Below, in pieces: positions 1-6,888 of a stretch of 18,155 bases of DNA. The stretch lies in the NCBI GenBank assembly GCA_910584905.1, contig CAJUCQ010000047.1:1-18155 (forward strand), read 5' to 3'. This DNA is from an uncultured Muribaculaceae bacterium (GTDB lineage Bacteria; Bacteroidota; Bacteroidia; Bacteroidales; Muribaculaceae). The notes below the pieces were generated by a model. That model was not told the origin of the DNA and did not search any database. It was given only the letters and a program-made list of their open reading frames with translations. The stretch's first letter is position 1. Each line of letters begins with the position of its first letter. The translations under genes were made by a program, and so were the position numbers.

Positions 1-2
1 CC

Positions 3-839
3 TGTCTGAGCAATGGCGATGTCTACACCATACTGACCAACAAGGACGCGCATGGAGGCAAAGGGGCTCTTGCGGCAATGGTTCGTGGCGTGGCAAGTGA
101 CACAGTGTCGGCAATACTGCGAAAAGTTCCTTTTAAGCAGCGTCTTAAGGTGAAAACGGTTACTACAGACCTTTCTTCAGCCATGATGCTGACTGTCAGA
201 AACGTATTTCCCGGCGCATCACTTGTCAATGACCGGTTCCATGTCCAGCAGCTCATATCCGAAGCCGTTGACCAGCAGAGGATACGACTCCGTTGGGAGG
301 TACTCGATGCCGAGAACAAGGCAATCAGGGAGCATCGCCGGAAGCGAAAGGAAGCAAAGTCAAAAGAAGAACGCGGACTGATCGGACAATGGGAACCCGA
401 GAGGATGGAGAATGGCGAGACCATGCCTCAGATCATGGCTCGCAGCCGGCATATCATACTCAAACACAAATCGAAGTGGAACGAGCAGCAGAAAATACGC
501 GCCCGGATATTGTTCCGAAAGTTCCCTGATCTGGAAAAGGCATACGGACTGTTTCTAAAGCTTGTTGACATATTCAACGAGAAAACCTCTGCAGGAGTCG
601 CCAGGCTGAATCTCGCAAGATGGTACAACGAAGTGGAGGCCTTCGGGAATAATGAATTCAACAAGGTTCTGGAGACCTTCGAGAACCACAACGCCACAAT
701 AATCAACTATTTCGAACGACGGCTCACAAATGCCTCGGCAGAATCCTTCAATGCCAAAATCAAGGCGTTCAGAACACAGTTCCGGGGTGTCGGCGACATC
801 AAGTTCTTTATGTTCAGACTGTCCACACTATACTCATGA
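3..839 (+). CDS. ISL3-type (ISAon1-like) transposase, 5' end cut by window edge
   Basis: The reading frame is open from the first complete codon at position 3, so this is the C-terminal part of a longer transposase and the first internal ATG (78) is not its start. The visible part resembles the DDE domain of ISL3/IS204/IS1001-type transposases. An aspartate lies in 'TTDLSSAM' (168-170), followed by the 'DRFHVQQL' segment typical of the family, and a late glutamate lies in 'NASAESFNAKIKAF' (741-743). These would be the second and third catalytic acidic residues; the first would lie upstream of the window. Between them is a helical, basic insertion with many Arg/Lys. The stop is followed by about 65 bp and then a terminator shared with the tRNA-Ser gene. 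I could not identify the terminal inverted repeat. The frame is intact, so the element may be active. Family call is good; the ISAon1 subgroup is inferred. Confidence 0.85.
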   Translation, partial: CLSNGDVYTILTNKDAHGGKGALAAMVRGVASDTVSAILRKVPFKQRLKVKTVTTDLSSAMMLTVRNVFPGASLVNDRFHVQQLISEAVDQQRIRLRWEVLDAENKAIREHRRKRKEAKSKEERGLIGQWEPERMENGETMPQIMARSRHIILKHKSKWNEQQKIRARILFRKFPDLEKAYGLFLKLVDIFNEKTSAGVARLNLARWYNEVEAFGNNEFNKVLETFENHNATIINYFERRLTNASAESFNAKIKAFRTQFRGVGDIKFFMFRLSTLYS

Positions 840-906
840 CATTTCCTCTCGCCCACCGGAAAAATCCGCTGACCCGGCATTTTCGGGCAAATCCACTAAA
901 ATGAAA

Positions 907-936
907 AATTCCTGTAAGGAGCAACTTACAGGAATT
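907..936 (-). terminator. Hairpin terminator downstream of tRNA-Ser
   Basis: The arms 907-918 (AATTCCTGTAAG) and 925-936 are perfectly complementary over 12 bp with a 6-nt loop. Read on the minus strand the stem is followed by TTTTT (904-908 complement, partly in the stem), as expected for an intrinsic terminator of the tRNA transcript. On the plus strand the stem is followed by A-rich and then T-rich sequence, so it might also slow transcription coming out of the transposase gene. Confidence 0.75.
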
Positions 937-946
937 AAAAAAATTT

Positions 947-1036
947 TGGCGGAGAGGACGAGATTCGAACTCGTGGTAGGATAACTCCTACGTCAGTTTA
1001 GCAAACTGGTGGTTTCAGCCACTCACCCACCTCTCC
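947..1036 (-). tRNA. tRNA-Ser(GCU)
   Basis: On the minus strand the acceptor arm GGAGAGG (1036-1030) pairs with CCTCTCC (957-951), followed by discriminator G (950) and an encoded CCA (949-947). The anticodon loop reads TTGCTAA between CAGT and ACTG, giving anticodon GCU for AGC/AGU serine codons. A long variable arm (stem GTAGGA / TCCTAC) identifies it as a class II tRNA, as expected for serine. The T loop reads TTCGAAT. A Bacteroidota-type promoter lies about 50 bp upstream and a hairpin terminator directly follows. Confidence 0.96.
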
Positions 1037-1085
1037 TTGAGGTTTTGTACTCGACTCAACTATGCGTTCGTCGTTTTTGACGGTG

Positions 1086-1116
1086 CAAAGTTAGTGCATT
1101 AATTTCAATTTTCCAA
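1086..1116 (-). promoter_or_regulatory. Promoter of tRNA-Ser
   Basis: The minus strand has TAACTTTG (1093-1086), an exact match to the Bacteroidota -7 consensus TAnnTTTG, with TTG (1116-1114) 20 nt upstream at the -33 position. The predicted transcription start is near 1079, giving a leader of about 40 nt before the tRNA. Confidence 0.7.
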
Positions 1117-1145
1117 ATTTTTTGTGCTCGTTTTTGATTATTTTT

Positions 1146-2096
1146 TCACTTCCGCGCTCCGAAATTGAGGCGTGTAAGATAGTCGCCGAGCCATAATCCA
1201 CCGAGTATCAACACGATTCCGGTAATCCCGACAAAGCTCACGCGCTCGTGCAATATAATCGCGGAGACGACCATAGTGACTATCGGCTGGAGATACATAT
1301 AATTGTTGGCGGTAATCGCGCCGAGGCGCTTGACTGTATTGCCCCATATAAGGAAGGCGGCTGTGGAAGCGCCAAGGCCGAGGAAGAGGAGATTGCCCCA
1401 CACAGCGGGACGCGAGAGCACGTCCAAGGGGTTTACACCTCCGGCATCGCCGATGACGAGGAACGGCAGGGAGGTGAGCAGGCCATAGAAGAAGGTCTTG
1501 CGGGTTATGAACCACACGTCGTAGACGGCATTGAGTTTTTTCAGGATAAGGCTGTATATCGACCAGCTGAATGCGGCGAGGAGCGAAAGGAAGTCGCCGA
1601 GGGGGCGAATCTGGACGTCGGTGCTGCTGTTGAACACGACGCATGCGACGCCTACAAAAGCAATTGCCGTCCCAATCCACGTTCCCGGGGAAATTTTTTC
1701 GCTTTTATATATACAGGCCACAAGTAATACGGTTATCAGCGGGGAAAGCGATGTCAGCAGGGCCACGTTTGTTGCGAGGGTGTATTCAAGAGCGTTGTTT
1801 TCCGCGATGAAGTACAGCGAGCCTGAAAGCAGGCCGCACACGAGTATCAGACACTCGTCGAGCCAGCTTCGGCAGAAAATTCGTTTGTGGCTTATACACA
1901 ACACCACTATGTAAGCAATAATAAAGCGGCATATGTATATCTGCGTCGGGCCGAGGCCGTTCTCGAGAAGAACCTTCGTCGAAACAAAGCTGTAGCCCCA
2001 CATTGCCACGGCAATGGCGGCGAGGGCATGAGCCCAGAAATTGTGTTGCGACTTGTGGATTTCGCCGGTGGAGGCAGGGGTGTTATGATGATTCAT
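1146..2096 (-). CDS. EamA/DMT-family transporter
   Basis: This 316-residue protein is almost entirely hydrophobic, with about ten predicted membrane segments and two tandem EamA-like halves. The first half starts around residue 25 ('AIAVAMWGYSFVSTKVLL') and the second around residue 168 ('GDFLSLLAAFSWSIYSLILKK'). Typical features include the small-residue 'WGYSF' and 'AAFSWSIYSL' segments and the late 'LQPIVTMVVSAIILHERVS' helix with its conserved glutamate. The family consists of inner-membrane exporters or permeases of metabolites and amino acids; the substrate cannot be read from sequence. The ATG at 2096 is preceded by a good -7 element and no Shine-Dalgarno sequence. The gene lies upstream of the tRNA on the same strand with no clear terminator between them, though the tRNA has its own promoter. 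Confidence 0.93.
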   Translation of the reverse strand: MNHHNTPASTGEIHKSQHNFWAHALAAIAVAMWGYSFVSTKVLLENGLGPTQIYICRFIIAYIVVLCISHKRIFCRSWLDECLILVCGLLSGSLYFIAENNALEYTLATNVALLTSLSPLITVLLVACIYKSEKISPGTWIGTAIAFVGVACVVFNSSTDVQIRPLGDFLSLLAAFSWSIYSLILKKLNAVYDVWFITRKTFFYGLLTSLPFLVIGDAGGVNPLDVLSRPAVWGNLLFLGLGASTAAFLIWGNTVKRLGAITANNYMYLQPIVTMVVSAIILHERVSFVGITGIVLILGGLWLGDYLTRLNFGARK

Positions 2097-2125
2097 GGTG
2101 AGTATGTCGCTTGACGTTTGTATTG

Positions 2126-2133
2126 CAAAGTTA
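2126..2133 (-). promoter_or_regulatory. -7 element for the EamA transporter
   Basis: TAACTTTG on the minus strand matches TAnnTTTG exactly and lies 30 bp before the ATG. The -33 region is only T-rich. It is arranged back to back with the promoter of the ompA-like gene, so 2097-2229 is a divergent regulatory region. Confidence 0.55.
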
Positions 2134-2178
2134 GTTAAAATTTCGGAAGAAAAAAAACATCGTATGACGCATTTTTGT

Positions 2179-2186
2179 TAATTTTG
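2179..2186 (+). promoter_or_regulatory. -7 element for the OmpA-like lipoprotein gene
   Basis: TAATTTTG matches the Bacteroidota -7 consensus. The predicted start of transcription is near 2193, giving a 5' leader of roughly 37 nt. No convincing -33 TTTG is visible. Confidence 0.5.
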
Positions 2187-2229
2187 TAATCAAATTATTC
2201 CACGCACAAACTTATAGAGACCATCGAAA

Positions 2230-2940
2230 ATGAAAAAGAACAGCATCAGAATAGCGCTCCTGACGATAGCAGGCGGCGCCCTACTTATAGGCCAGACGGC
2301 TTGTAATTCTATGACTAACACCGGCAAAGGCGCGCTTATAGGCGGCGGTGGCGGCGGCGCTCTCGGTGCCGGCATCGGTGCGCTTATCGGCGGCGGAAAA
2401 GGAGCCGGTATCGGAAGTGCCATCGGTGCGGCCGTCGGAGCCGGAGCCGGAGCCTTGATTGGCAACCGCATGGACAAGCAGCAGAAGGAGCTTCAGGAGC
2501 AGCTTGCGAATCAGGCTAAAGTGGAGCAGACTACCGATCAAAACGGTTTGCAGGCAATCAAGGTGACCTTCGACGGCGGCATTTTGTTCCCCTTCAACAG
2601 CTATCAGCTTTCGAAACAGGCCAAGAGCGACCTCAGCGGCTTTGCGGCCAACCTCAATCAGAACCCCGGAACCGATGTGCAGATTTTCGGCTACACCGAC
2701 AATGTGGGTTCGATGGCGGCAAATACAAAGGTTGCCAACGAGCGCGCGGATGCGGTCAAGAATTATCTGATGAATTCCGGCGTCAGCTCGTCGCGCTTAA
2801 GCGCCAAGGGTATCCCTATGGCCGACTATGTTGCCAGCAACGACACTGAGGCCGGGCGCGCGCAGAACCGTCGAGTCGAGATTTACATCACCGCTTCTCA
2901 GGAGATGATTCAACAAGCCGAAGCCGGAACCCTCAAATAA
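2230..2940 (+). CDS. Glycine-zipper OmpA-family lipoprotein (YiaD-like)
   Basis: The 236-residue protein starts with a signal peptide ending in a relaxed lipobox (QTAC, Cys25), so it is probably lipid-anchored. Residues about 32-78 form a glycine zipper rich in GxxxG patterns ('GALIGGG', 'GAGIGSAIGAAVGAG') that may insert into or lie against the membrane. Residues about 82-100 look like a short coiled coil. Residues about 112-221 are an OmpA C-terminal domain with the peptidoglycan-contact signature 'YTDNVGS...N..VANERADAV..YL' and 'NRRVEIYI'. The role is probably tethering the outer membrane to peptidoglycan. It appears to be transcribed alone: promoter upstream, strong terminator downstream. 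The order of domains matches E. coli YiaD, but equivalence is an inference. Confidence 0.93.
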   Translation: MKKNSIRIALLTIAGGALLIGQTACNSMTNTGKGALIGGGGGGALGAGIGALIGGGKGAGIGSAIGAAVGAGAGALIGNRMDKQQKELQEQLANQAKVEQTTDQNGLQAIKVTFDGGILFPFNSYQLSKQAKSDLSGFAANLNQNPGTDVQIFGYTDNVGSMAANTKVANERADAVKNYLMNSGVSSSRLSAKGIPMADYVASNDTEAGRAQNRRVEIYITASQEMIQQAEAGTLK

Positions 2941-2973
2941 ATGCGCGCGAAGCGGTTTTACATAAATTAACAC

Positions 2974-3010
2974 ACAAAAGCCCCGTTTTATGGGGCTTTT
3001 GTTGTATTTT
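2974..3010 (+). terminator. Rho-independent terminator after the OmpA-like gene
   Basis: Arms ACAAAAGCCCC (2974-2984) and GGGGCTTTTGT (2992-3002) pair perfectly over 11 bp with a 7-nt loop, followed by the T-rich TGTATTTTT. The T-rich tail overlaps the -7 element of the next gene. Confidence 0.9.
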
Positions 3011-3012
3011 TG
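3005..3012 (+). promoter_or_regulatory. -7 element for the LysM/PBP-fold gene
   Basis: TATTTTTG matches TAnnTTTG and lies 41 bp before the ATG at 3054. It sits in the T-tail of the preceding terminator. No -33 element is obvious because that region is occupied by the terminator stem. Confidence 0.45.
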
Positions 3013-3053
3013 CGTTTATTTACGTCATTTATTCTCATCTTATCTATATTACG

Positions 3054-4595
3054 ATGGATTTTTGCAAGCATTTTAAAGGCCGCCGCCTCGCGCTGATAAC
3101 GCTTACATCCTTGACGATGGGGGCAATGAATCTCAACGCACAGGTCAAACTGCCTGTGACGGTGGTAAACGGTCGTGAATGTTTTTATTACAAGCCTCAA
3201 ACATCTTCCGAGACGGTGTACGGACTGTCCAAACGTCTGGGGCTTACACGCGAAGAGATTGTGGCATACAACCCCGGGGTTGCAGATGGAATGCGCAAAA
3301 ACACGACGCTTTATTTTCCCGTCGACGACTTCCGCGACCGCATCGAACCCGACGCCGAGAACTCGGACGCCGTGGTCCGCGAACAGGCCTCGAACCGCAT
3401 GAAACCGGTAAATATAAAATATGAGATTGAACCCGACACGGTGATTGCCGCCGAGCGGAAAGAGCCGTCGAACCGCATGAAACCGGTAAAAGTCGAATAT
3501 GAAATCGACGCTGACAAGCCCGCGACGGAGGTCAGCCCCTACTCTATCGCCGTAGTCCTTCCGTTCAACCTCAAGGAAAGCGAGATGCCGCGTCAGGCCA
3601 AGATGGCCACCGACTTCTACAAAGGCCTGCTGATAGCGGCCGACACGCTGAGCCGCCGGGGCGAAGAAGTAAAAATCACGGCATTCGATCTACAGGCTAT
3701 GCCGGACGTAGATCCGCTCACCGACCCCGCTGTCATCAATGCATCCGTGATAATCGCCCCCGAGGGCCGCGAGTTCATCGCAAAAGCTTTGAAATCCGGC
3801 ATCAAAGGCCATATAATCAACCCGCTGAACTTTACCGACACGCTCTACAAGACTAACCAGCAGGTCGTACAGCCCAATATACCCCACGAGGCCATGTACA
3901 CCAAAGCGGTTGATTATCTCATCACATCTCTCGACGGCGCTATCCCCGTAATCCTGAGCAACACTGAAGGCCGCAACGACAAGGAGGCATTCACCTCATA
4001 TCTGCGCAAACGCCTCAGCGAAGAAAAAATATCGGCTGTCGAAATCCCCTACGAAGGCGCCCTTGCCTCCACGGACCTCGCGAGCCTCGCCAATGCCGGG
4101 CGTTCATACGCGATAATTCCCTCGGCCGGAAGCATCGGAGAATTCAACCGCATATCACACGCGCTAAACAACTTCCGAAACGCAAACCCCGACGTGCGCC
4201 TCATGCTCTTCGGCTATCCCGAATGGACCACATTCAGAGGCGATGCACAAGATATGCTTCACAACCTTGAAGCAACAATCTATTCGCGCTTCAACGACGA
4301 CTACACCTCCTATGCCGTCCGAAACATCCAACGCGATTTTATACGCTGGTTCGGCGCGCCGATGATTGAGAGCATTCCGTCGCATGGCCTGCTCGGATAT
4401 GACCTCGGATGCATGCTCATCAAAAATCTGAGATCCAACAACGGCGTGTTCACGCCTGAGGATGCCGACGGGTATTCCGGAATACAAAGCACATTCAGCC
4501 TGCGGCGTGCCGGCGAAAACGGAGGCTATGTCAACGACGCCCTCTATATCATTCACTATCTCCCGGTGACAGGAACTAAAGCAACGGTACTGTAA
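3054..4595 (+). CDS. LysM-domain protein with periplasmic-binding-protein-like domain
   Basis: The 513-residue protein has an N-terminal signal peptide (basic start, hydrophobic core, likely cut after 'LNA' near residue 29). A LysM-like module follows at about 45-90 ('SETVYGLSKRLGLTREEIVAYNP'), which should bind peptidoglycan. A linker at about 95-160 contains two copies of a 14-residue motif beginning SNRMKPV. From about 163 to the end is a type I periplasmic-binding-protein fold ('YSIAVVLPFNL', 'YKGLLIAADTL', 'HGLLGYDLG'), resembling amino-acid ABC substrate-binding proteins. No ABC permease or ATPase genes are nearby, so it is probably not a classic transporter component. Two bases separate it from the downstream barrel gene, suggesting the two act together in the envelope. 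Similar LysM/PBP proteins are common in Bacteroidota, and their function is not well defined. Confidence 0.88.
   Translation: MDFCKHFKGRRLALITLTSLTMGAMNLNAQVKLPVTVVNGRECFYYKPQTSSETVYGLSKRLGLTREEIVAYNPGVADGMRKNTTLYFPVDDFRDRIEPDAENSDAVVREQASNRMKPVNIKYEIEPDTVIAAERKEPSNRMKPVKVEYEIDADKPATEVSPYSIAVVLPFNLKESEMPRQAKMATDFYKGLLIAADTLSRRGEEVKITAFDLQAMPDVDPLTDPAVINASVIIAPEGREFIAKALKSGIKGHIINPLNFTDTLYKTNQQVVQPNIPHEAMYTKAVDYLITSLDGAIPVILSNTEGRNDKEAFTSYLRKRLSEEKISAVEIPYEGALASTDLASLANAGRSYAIIPSAGSIGEFNRISHALNNFRNANPDVRLMLFGYPEWTTFRGDAQDMLHNLEATIYSRFNDDYTSYAVRNIQRDFIRWFGAPMIESIPSHGLLGYDLGCMLIKNLRSNNGVFTPEDADGYSGIQSTFSLRRAGENGGYVNDALYIIHYLPVTGTKATVL
3390..3490 (+). repeat. Two 23-bp identical direct repeats within the LysM/PBP gene
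   Basis: Bases 3390-3412 and 3468-3490 are identical and 78 bp (26 codons) apart, so the duplication keeps the frame. They encode SNRMKPV, and the similarity continues at protein level as (N/K)(I/V)(K/E)YEI(E/D). The tract is the proline- and charge-rich linker between the LysM and PBP-like domains. Confidence 0.9.
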
Positions 4596-4597
4596 GA

Positions 4598-5290
4598 ATG
4601 AAACTTGCAAAAGTAGTCATATCTGCCGCATGCATCCTTTCGGGCTTATCTACGGTCCGGGGAGAGACTCACTACGAACCACACATATGGCTCGGCGGCC
4701 GCGCGGGCATGAGCATGAGCCGGATGTCATTCTCTCCCTCGGTTAGCCAGCGCTGGCTCACCGGGTCCACAGGGGCTATAACCTTCAGATATTCCGAAGA
4801 AAAAATCTTCGGAGTAATAGCTGAATTCGGGTGGGAGCAACGAGGCTGGAGCGAAAACTTCGGAGATGGTAACCCGCTACGATACTCAAGACAGCTCACA
4901 TATCTTCACCTTCCGATACTCAGCCACATCTATTTCGGGTCATCGCGCTTCAAGGGCTTTGTGAACCTCGGCCCGGAAATAGGCTGTCTCCTCGGCAGCA
5001 GCATAAGTTCGAACTTCGACTACTCAAACCCTACGTCATCGGCCGACTGGCCTTCGCGCAACAGGCAAACCGAACAGCTTACAGCCGAAATCAGCAATAA
5101 GTTCGACTACGGCATCTCGGCCGGACTTGGCGTTGAGTTCTATATCCGCCCCCGCCATTCCGTCGTAGTCGAGGCGCGCTACTACTATGGACTCGGCAAT
5201 ATCTTCCCCTCGTCAAAAGCCGACACATTCAGTGCATCGCGCTCAATGTCCATCGACGTGACTCTCGGCTATAATTTCCGCATCAAATAA
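4598..5290 (+). CDS. PorT-like outer-membrane beta-barrel protein
   Basis: The 230-residue protein has a signal peptide (cleavage probably after 'VRG' near residue 22) followed by alternating hydrophobic/polar strands with many Tyr, Phe and Gly. Examples are 'HIWLGGRAGMSMSRM', 'GVIAEFGWEQRGW', 'TYLHLPILSHIYFG', 'GFVNLGPEIGCLLGS' and the final 'SIDVTLGYNFRIK'. This fits the OMP_b-brl_2/PorT family of eight-stranded barrels. The penultimate strand reads 'HSVVVEARYYYGLGNIF', as in many members. The start ATG follows the previous stop by two bases, so it is translated from the same mRNA as the LysM/PBP protein. No ligand or partner can be named from sequence. Confidence 0.88.
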   Translation: MKLAKVVISAACILSGLSTVRGETHYEPHIWLGGRAGMSMSRMSFSPSVSQRWLTGSTGAITFRYSEEKIFGVIAEFGWEQRGWSENFGDGNPLRYSRQLTYLHLPILSHIYFGSSRFKGFVNLGPEIGCLLGSSISSNFDYSNPTSSADWPSRNRQTEQLTAEISNKFDYGISAGLGVEFYIRPRHSVVVEARYYYGLGNIFPSSKADTFSASRSMSIDVTLGYNFRIK

Positions 5291-5293
5291 AAT

Positions 5294-5301
5294 TACTTTT
5301 G
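5294..5301 (+). promoter_or_regulatory. -7 element for the 5406 gene
   Basis: TACTTTTG is an exact TAnnTTTG match just after the upstream stop codon. Transcription would start near 5308, before an ATG at 5320 that is in a different frame from the main coding region. This supports the idea that translation was originally meant to begin upstream of 5406. Confidence 0.5.
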
Positions 5302-5405
5302 CGCCACACCACTTCGCGTATGACGCAAAAGATATATCTAGCCAATCATTTCCAACACACAAACAAGCCTATTAAAAAGCTACTCTCACGGCGGTTGCTG
5401 CGGCC

Positions 5406-6755
5406 ATGCTGTTCACCGCTCCCGCTTTTTCAGCGCCCCCTTCGCGCAAAGCTCTCGACAAAGCTCAGAAGCAACGATGCGAACACGTTGTCAAAACCTC
5501 AGCCCACGCCGAGGCGTCGAAGAGCAAACGCAAATCTCCGCTTCGCGCCAACGCCGAAGCCAATTGGCTGCCCACGGCGCAAACTCTTTCCGAATGGTAC
5601 GACGGCGAATGGGAACAGACCGCAGAAATCACCACGGTATATACCCCCGAGGGCCTCGTAGCCACCGAGACCTTCATTGATTCTGACGGATCCGCTATGC
5701 GCGAGCACAACAAATACAACGAAAACGGCCGCAACATCGAGCAGTTTATCGAAGCGTCGAGCGATGGCGAAGAGTTTGAAAACAGCACCCTCGCCCGCCG
5801 TAGCTACGCCCCCCGCATCACCTCGCTCATCATCAAGAACGAAAGCTACATCTGGATGGCCGGCGACTGGCAGAAAGGCAGCAACGACTACATCCGCACC
5901 GTCACCCGAAACGACGACGGCAATGTCACGGAAGTTGTCGTAAGCACATTCTTCGACGGAAAGGCGACAACCATCAAAAACGAAATCCTCTCGTACAACT
6001 GGGGCACCGACACCTACTATTGGGAGGACGGCGAAGAATACAGCAATATCGTCTGGGCCGAGACCGACGGGCAATTCGGCGAGATGGGCACTTTCTGCAC
6101 CGGTGCCAACCGCTTCCTCTCCGCCACCTACACCTCGGAAGGCGAAACAATCGGCGACATGACCGTAACCTACACCGACAACGGCTATACCGCGCGCATC
6201 GAACAGGACGGCATGCTTTTCGTTGAATCATCCTCGACGCCCGACTCCTTCGGAAGCTTCTCCTTTACTTCCACCATTTCGTTCTATGACGAGGACGAAG
6301 GCATCAATGTTGAACTCATTAGAGGCGAACGCGCCACCTACGACAAATGGGGCCACGAACTGGAATACTATTTTTCGGAAATCACCGACCTCGACTTCCT
6401 CGGATGCGAAGAAGATATTATCGAATGGAATATCGGCCACGTTGAAATGGCCGAAGGGCAGCCCTACCCCTCCACGTATCTCCTCGAGACCTTCATCGTA
6501 AGCGATGATGAGGGAGAATATCCCGACGAAGACATTTATGCCCGCTCCGCCGAGACGCCTGCCGGAGAATGGGAGAACGTTTATATGGTCGAATATACCC
6601 AATGGAATGATCTCTCGGGCGTGAGCGACATCATAAGCGAAGACACCGACGCCCCCGTTGAATACTTCAACCTTCAGGGCATCCGCGTAGACGAACCGAC
6701 AAACGGCCTCTTTATCCGCCGTCAGGGCCACAAAACAGAGAAGGTGATTCTCTAA
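5406..6755 (+). CDS. Secreted protein of unknown function with Bacteroidales C-terminal segment; start region probably frameshifted
   Basis: From the ATG at 5406 the protein is 449 residues. I do not recognise the family. The body is acidic and rich in Tyr, Thr, Asp and Glu with short strand-like motifs ('EGLVATETFIDSDG', 'KYNENGRNIEQFIEAS', 'GDMTVTYTDNGY'), as in repetitive beta-rich surface proteins. The last about 33 residues ('PVEYFNLQGIRV...NGLFIRRQGHK') match a short C-terminal segment frequent in Bacteroidales secreted proteins. The 5406 start gives only a truncated signal peptide (MLFTAPAFSA). The codons just upstream (KATLTAVAAA) would complete it, but an in-frame stop at 5373-5375 precedes them and no start codon lies between. 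A one-base change in the A5 run at 5374-5378 would join this frame to the ATG at 5320. A strong terminator follows. Confidence 0.8.
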   Translation: MLFTAPAFSAPPSRKALDKAQKQRCEHVVKTSAHAEASKSKRKSPLRANAEANWLPTAQTLSEWYDGEWEQTAEITTVYTPEGLVATETFIDSDGSAMREHNKYNENGRNIEQFIEASSDGEEFENSTLARRSYAPRITSLIIKNESYIWMAGDWQKGSNDYIRTVTRNDDGNVTEVVVSTFFDGKATTIKNEILSYNWGTDTYYWEDGEEYSNIVWAETDGQFGEMGTFCTGANRFLSATYTSEGETIGDMTVTYTDNGYTARIEQDGMLFVESSSTPDSFGSFSFTSTISFYDEDEGINVELIRGERATYDKWGHELEYYFSEITDLDFLGCEEDIIEWNIGHVEMAEGQPYPSTYLLETFIVSDDEGEYPDEDIYARSAETPAGEWENVYMVEYTQWNDLSGVSDIISEDTDAPVEYFNLQGIRVDEPTNGLFIRRQGHKTEKVIL

Positions 6756-6771
6756 CCCATCTCCCGAATCA

Positions 6772-6822
6772 AGCAGGAGGCAAACACCGACGATAGGTGT
6801 TTGCCCCCTGCTTTCGTTTTTT
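6772..6822 (+). terminator. Rho-independent terminator after the 5406 gene
   Basis: A 17-nt stem (6772-6788 with 6796-6812) has one mismatch and a 7-nt loop, followed by TTCGTTTTTTC. It serves the plus-strand gene. The minus-strand side lacks a T run, so it does not clearly end the convergent TPR gene, for which I see no terminator in 6813-6888. Confidence 0.92.
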
Positions 6823-6888
6823 CATCACAGCCGTATGCGGCGTTCGGCTGTTGCTGATGCGGTCTGTCGTAATATTCTGCGTGGGCGG

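Noticed and set aside
5299..5661. A 120-codon frame starting at TTG 5299
   Set aside because: Beyond about position 5378 the product is an Arg/Pro-rich shadow. Only its first part (from ATG 5320) may be meaningful, as the displaced start of the downstream gene.
5499..6731. Long minus-strand open frames (191 and 167 codons) inside the 5406-6755 gene
   Set aside because: They are compositional shadows of a GC-rich plus-strand gene that has a promoter before it and a strong terminator after it. No domain is visible in them.
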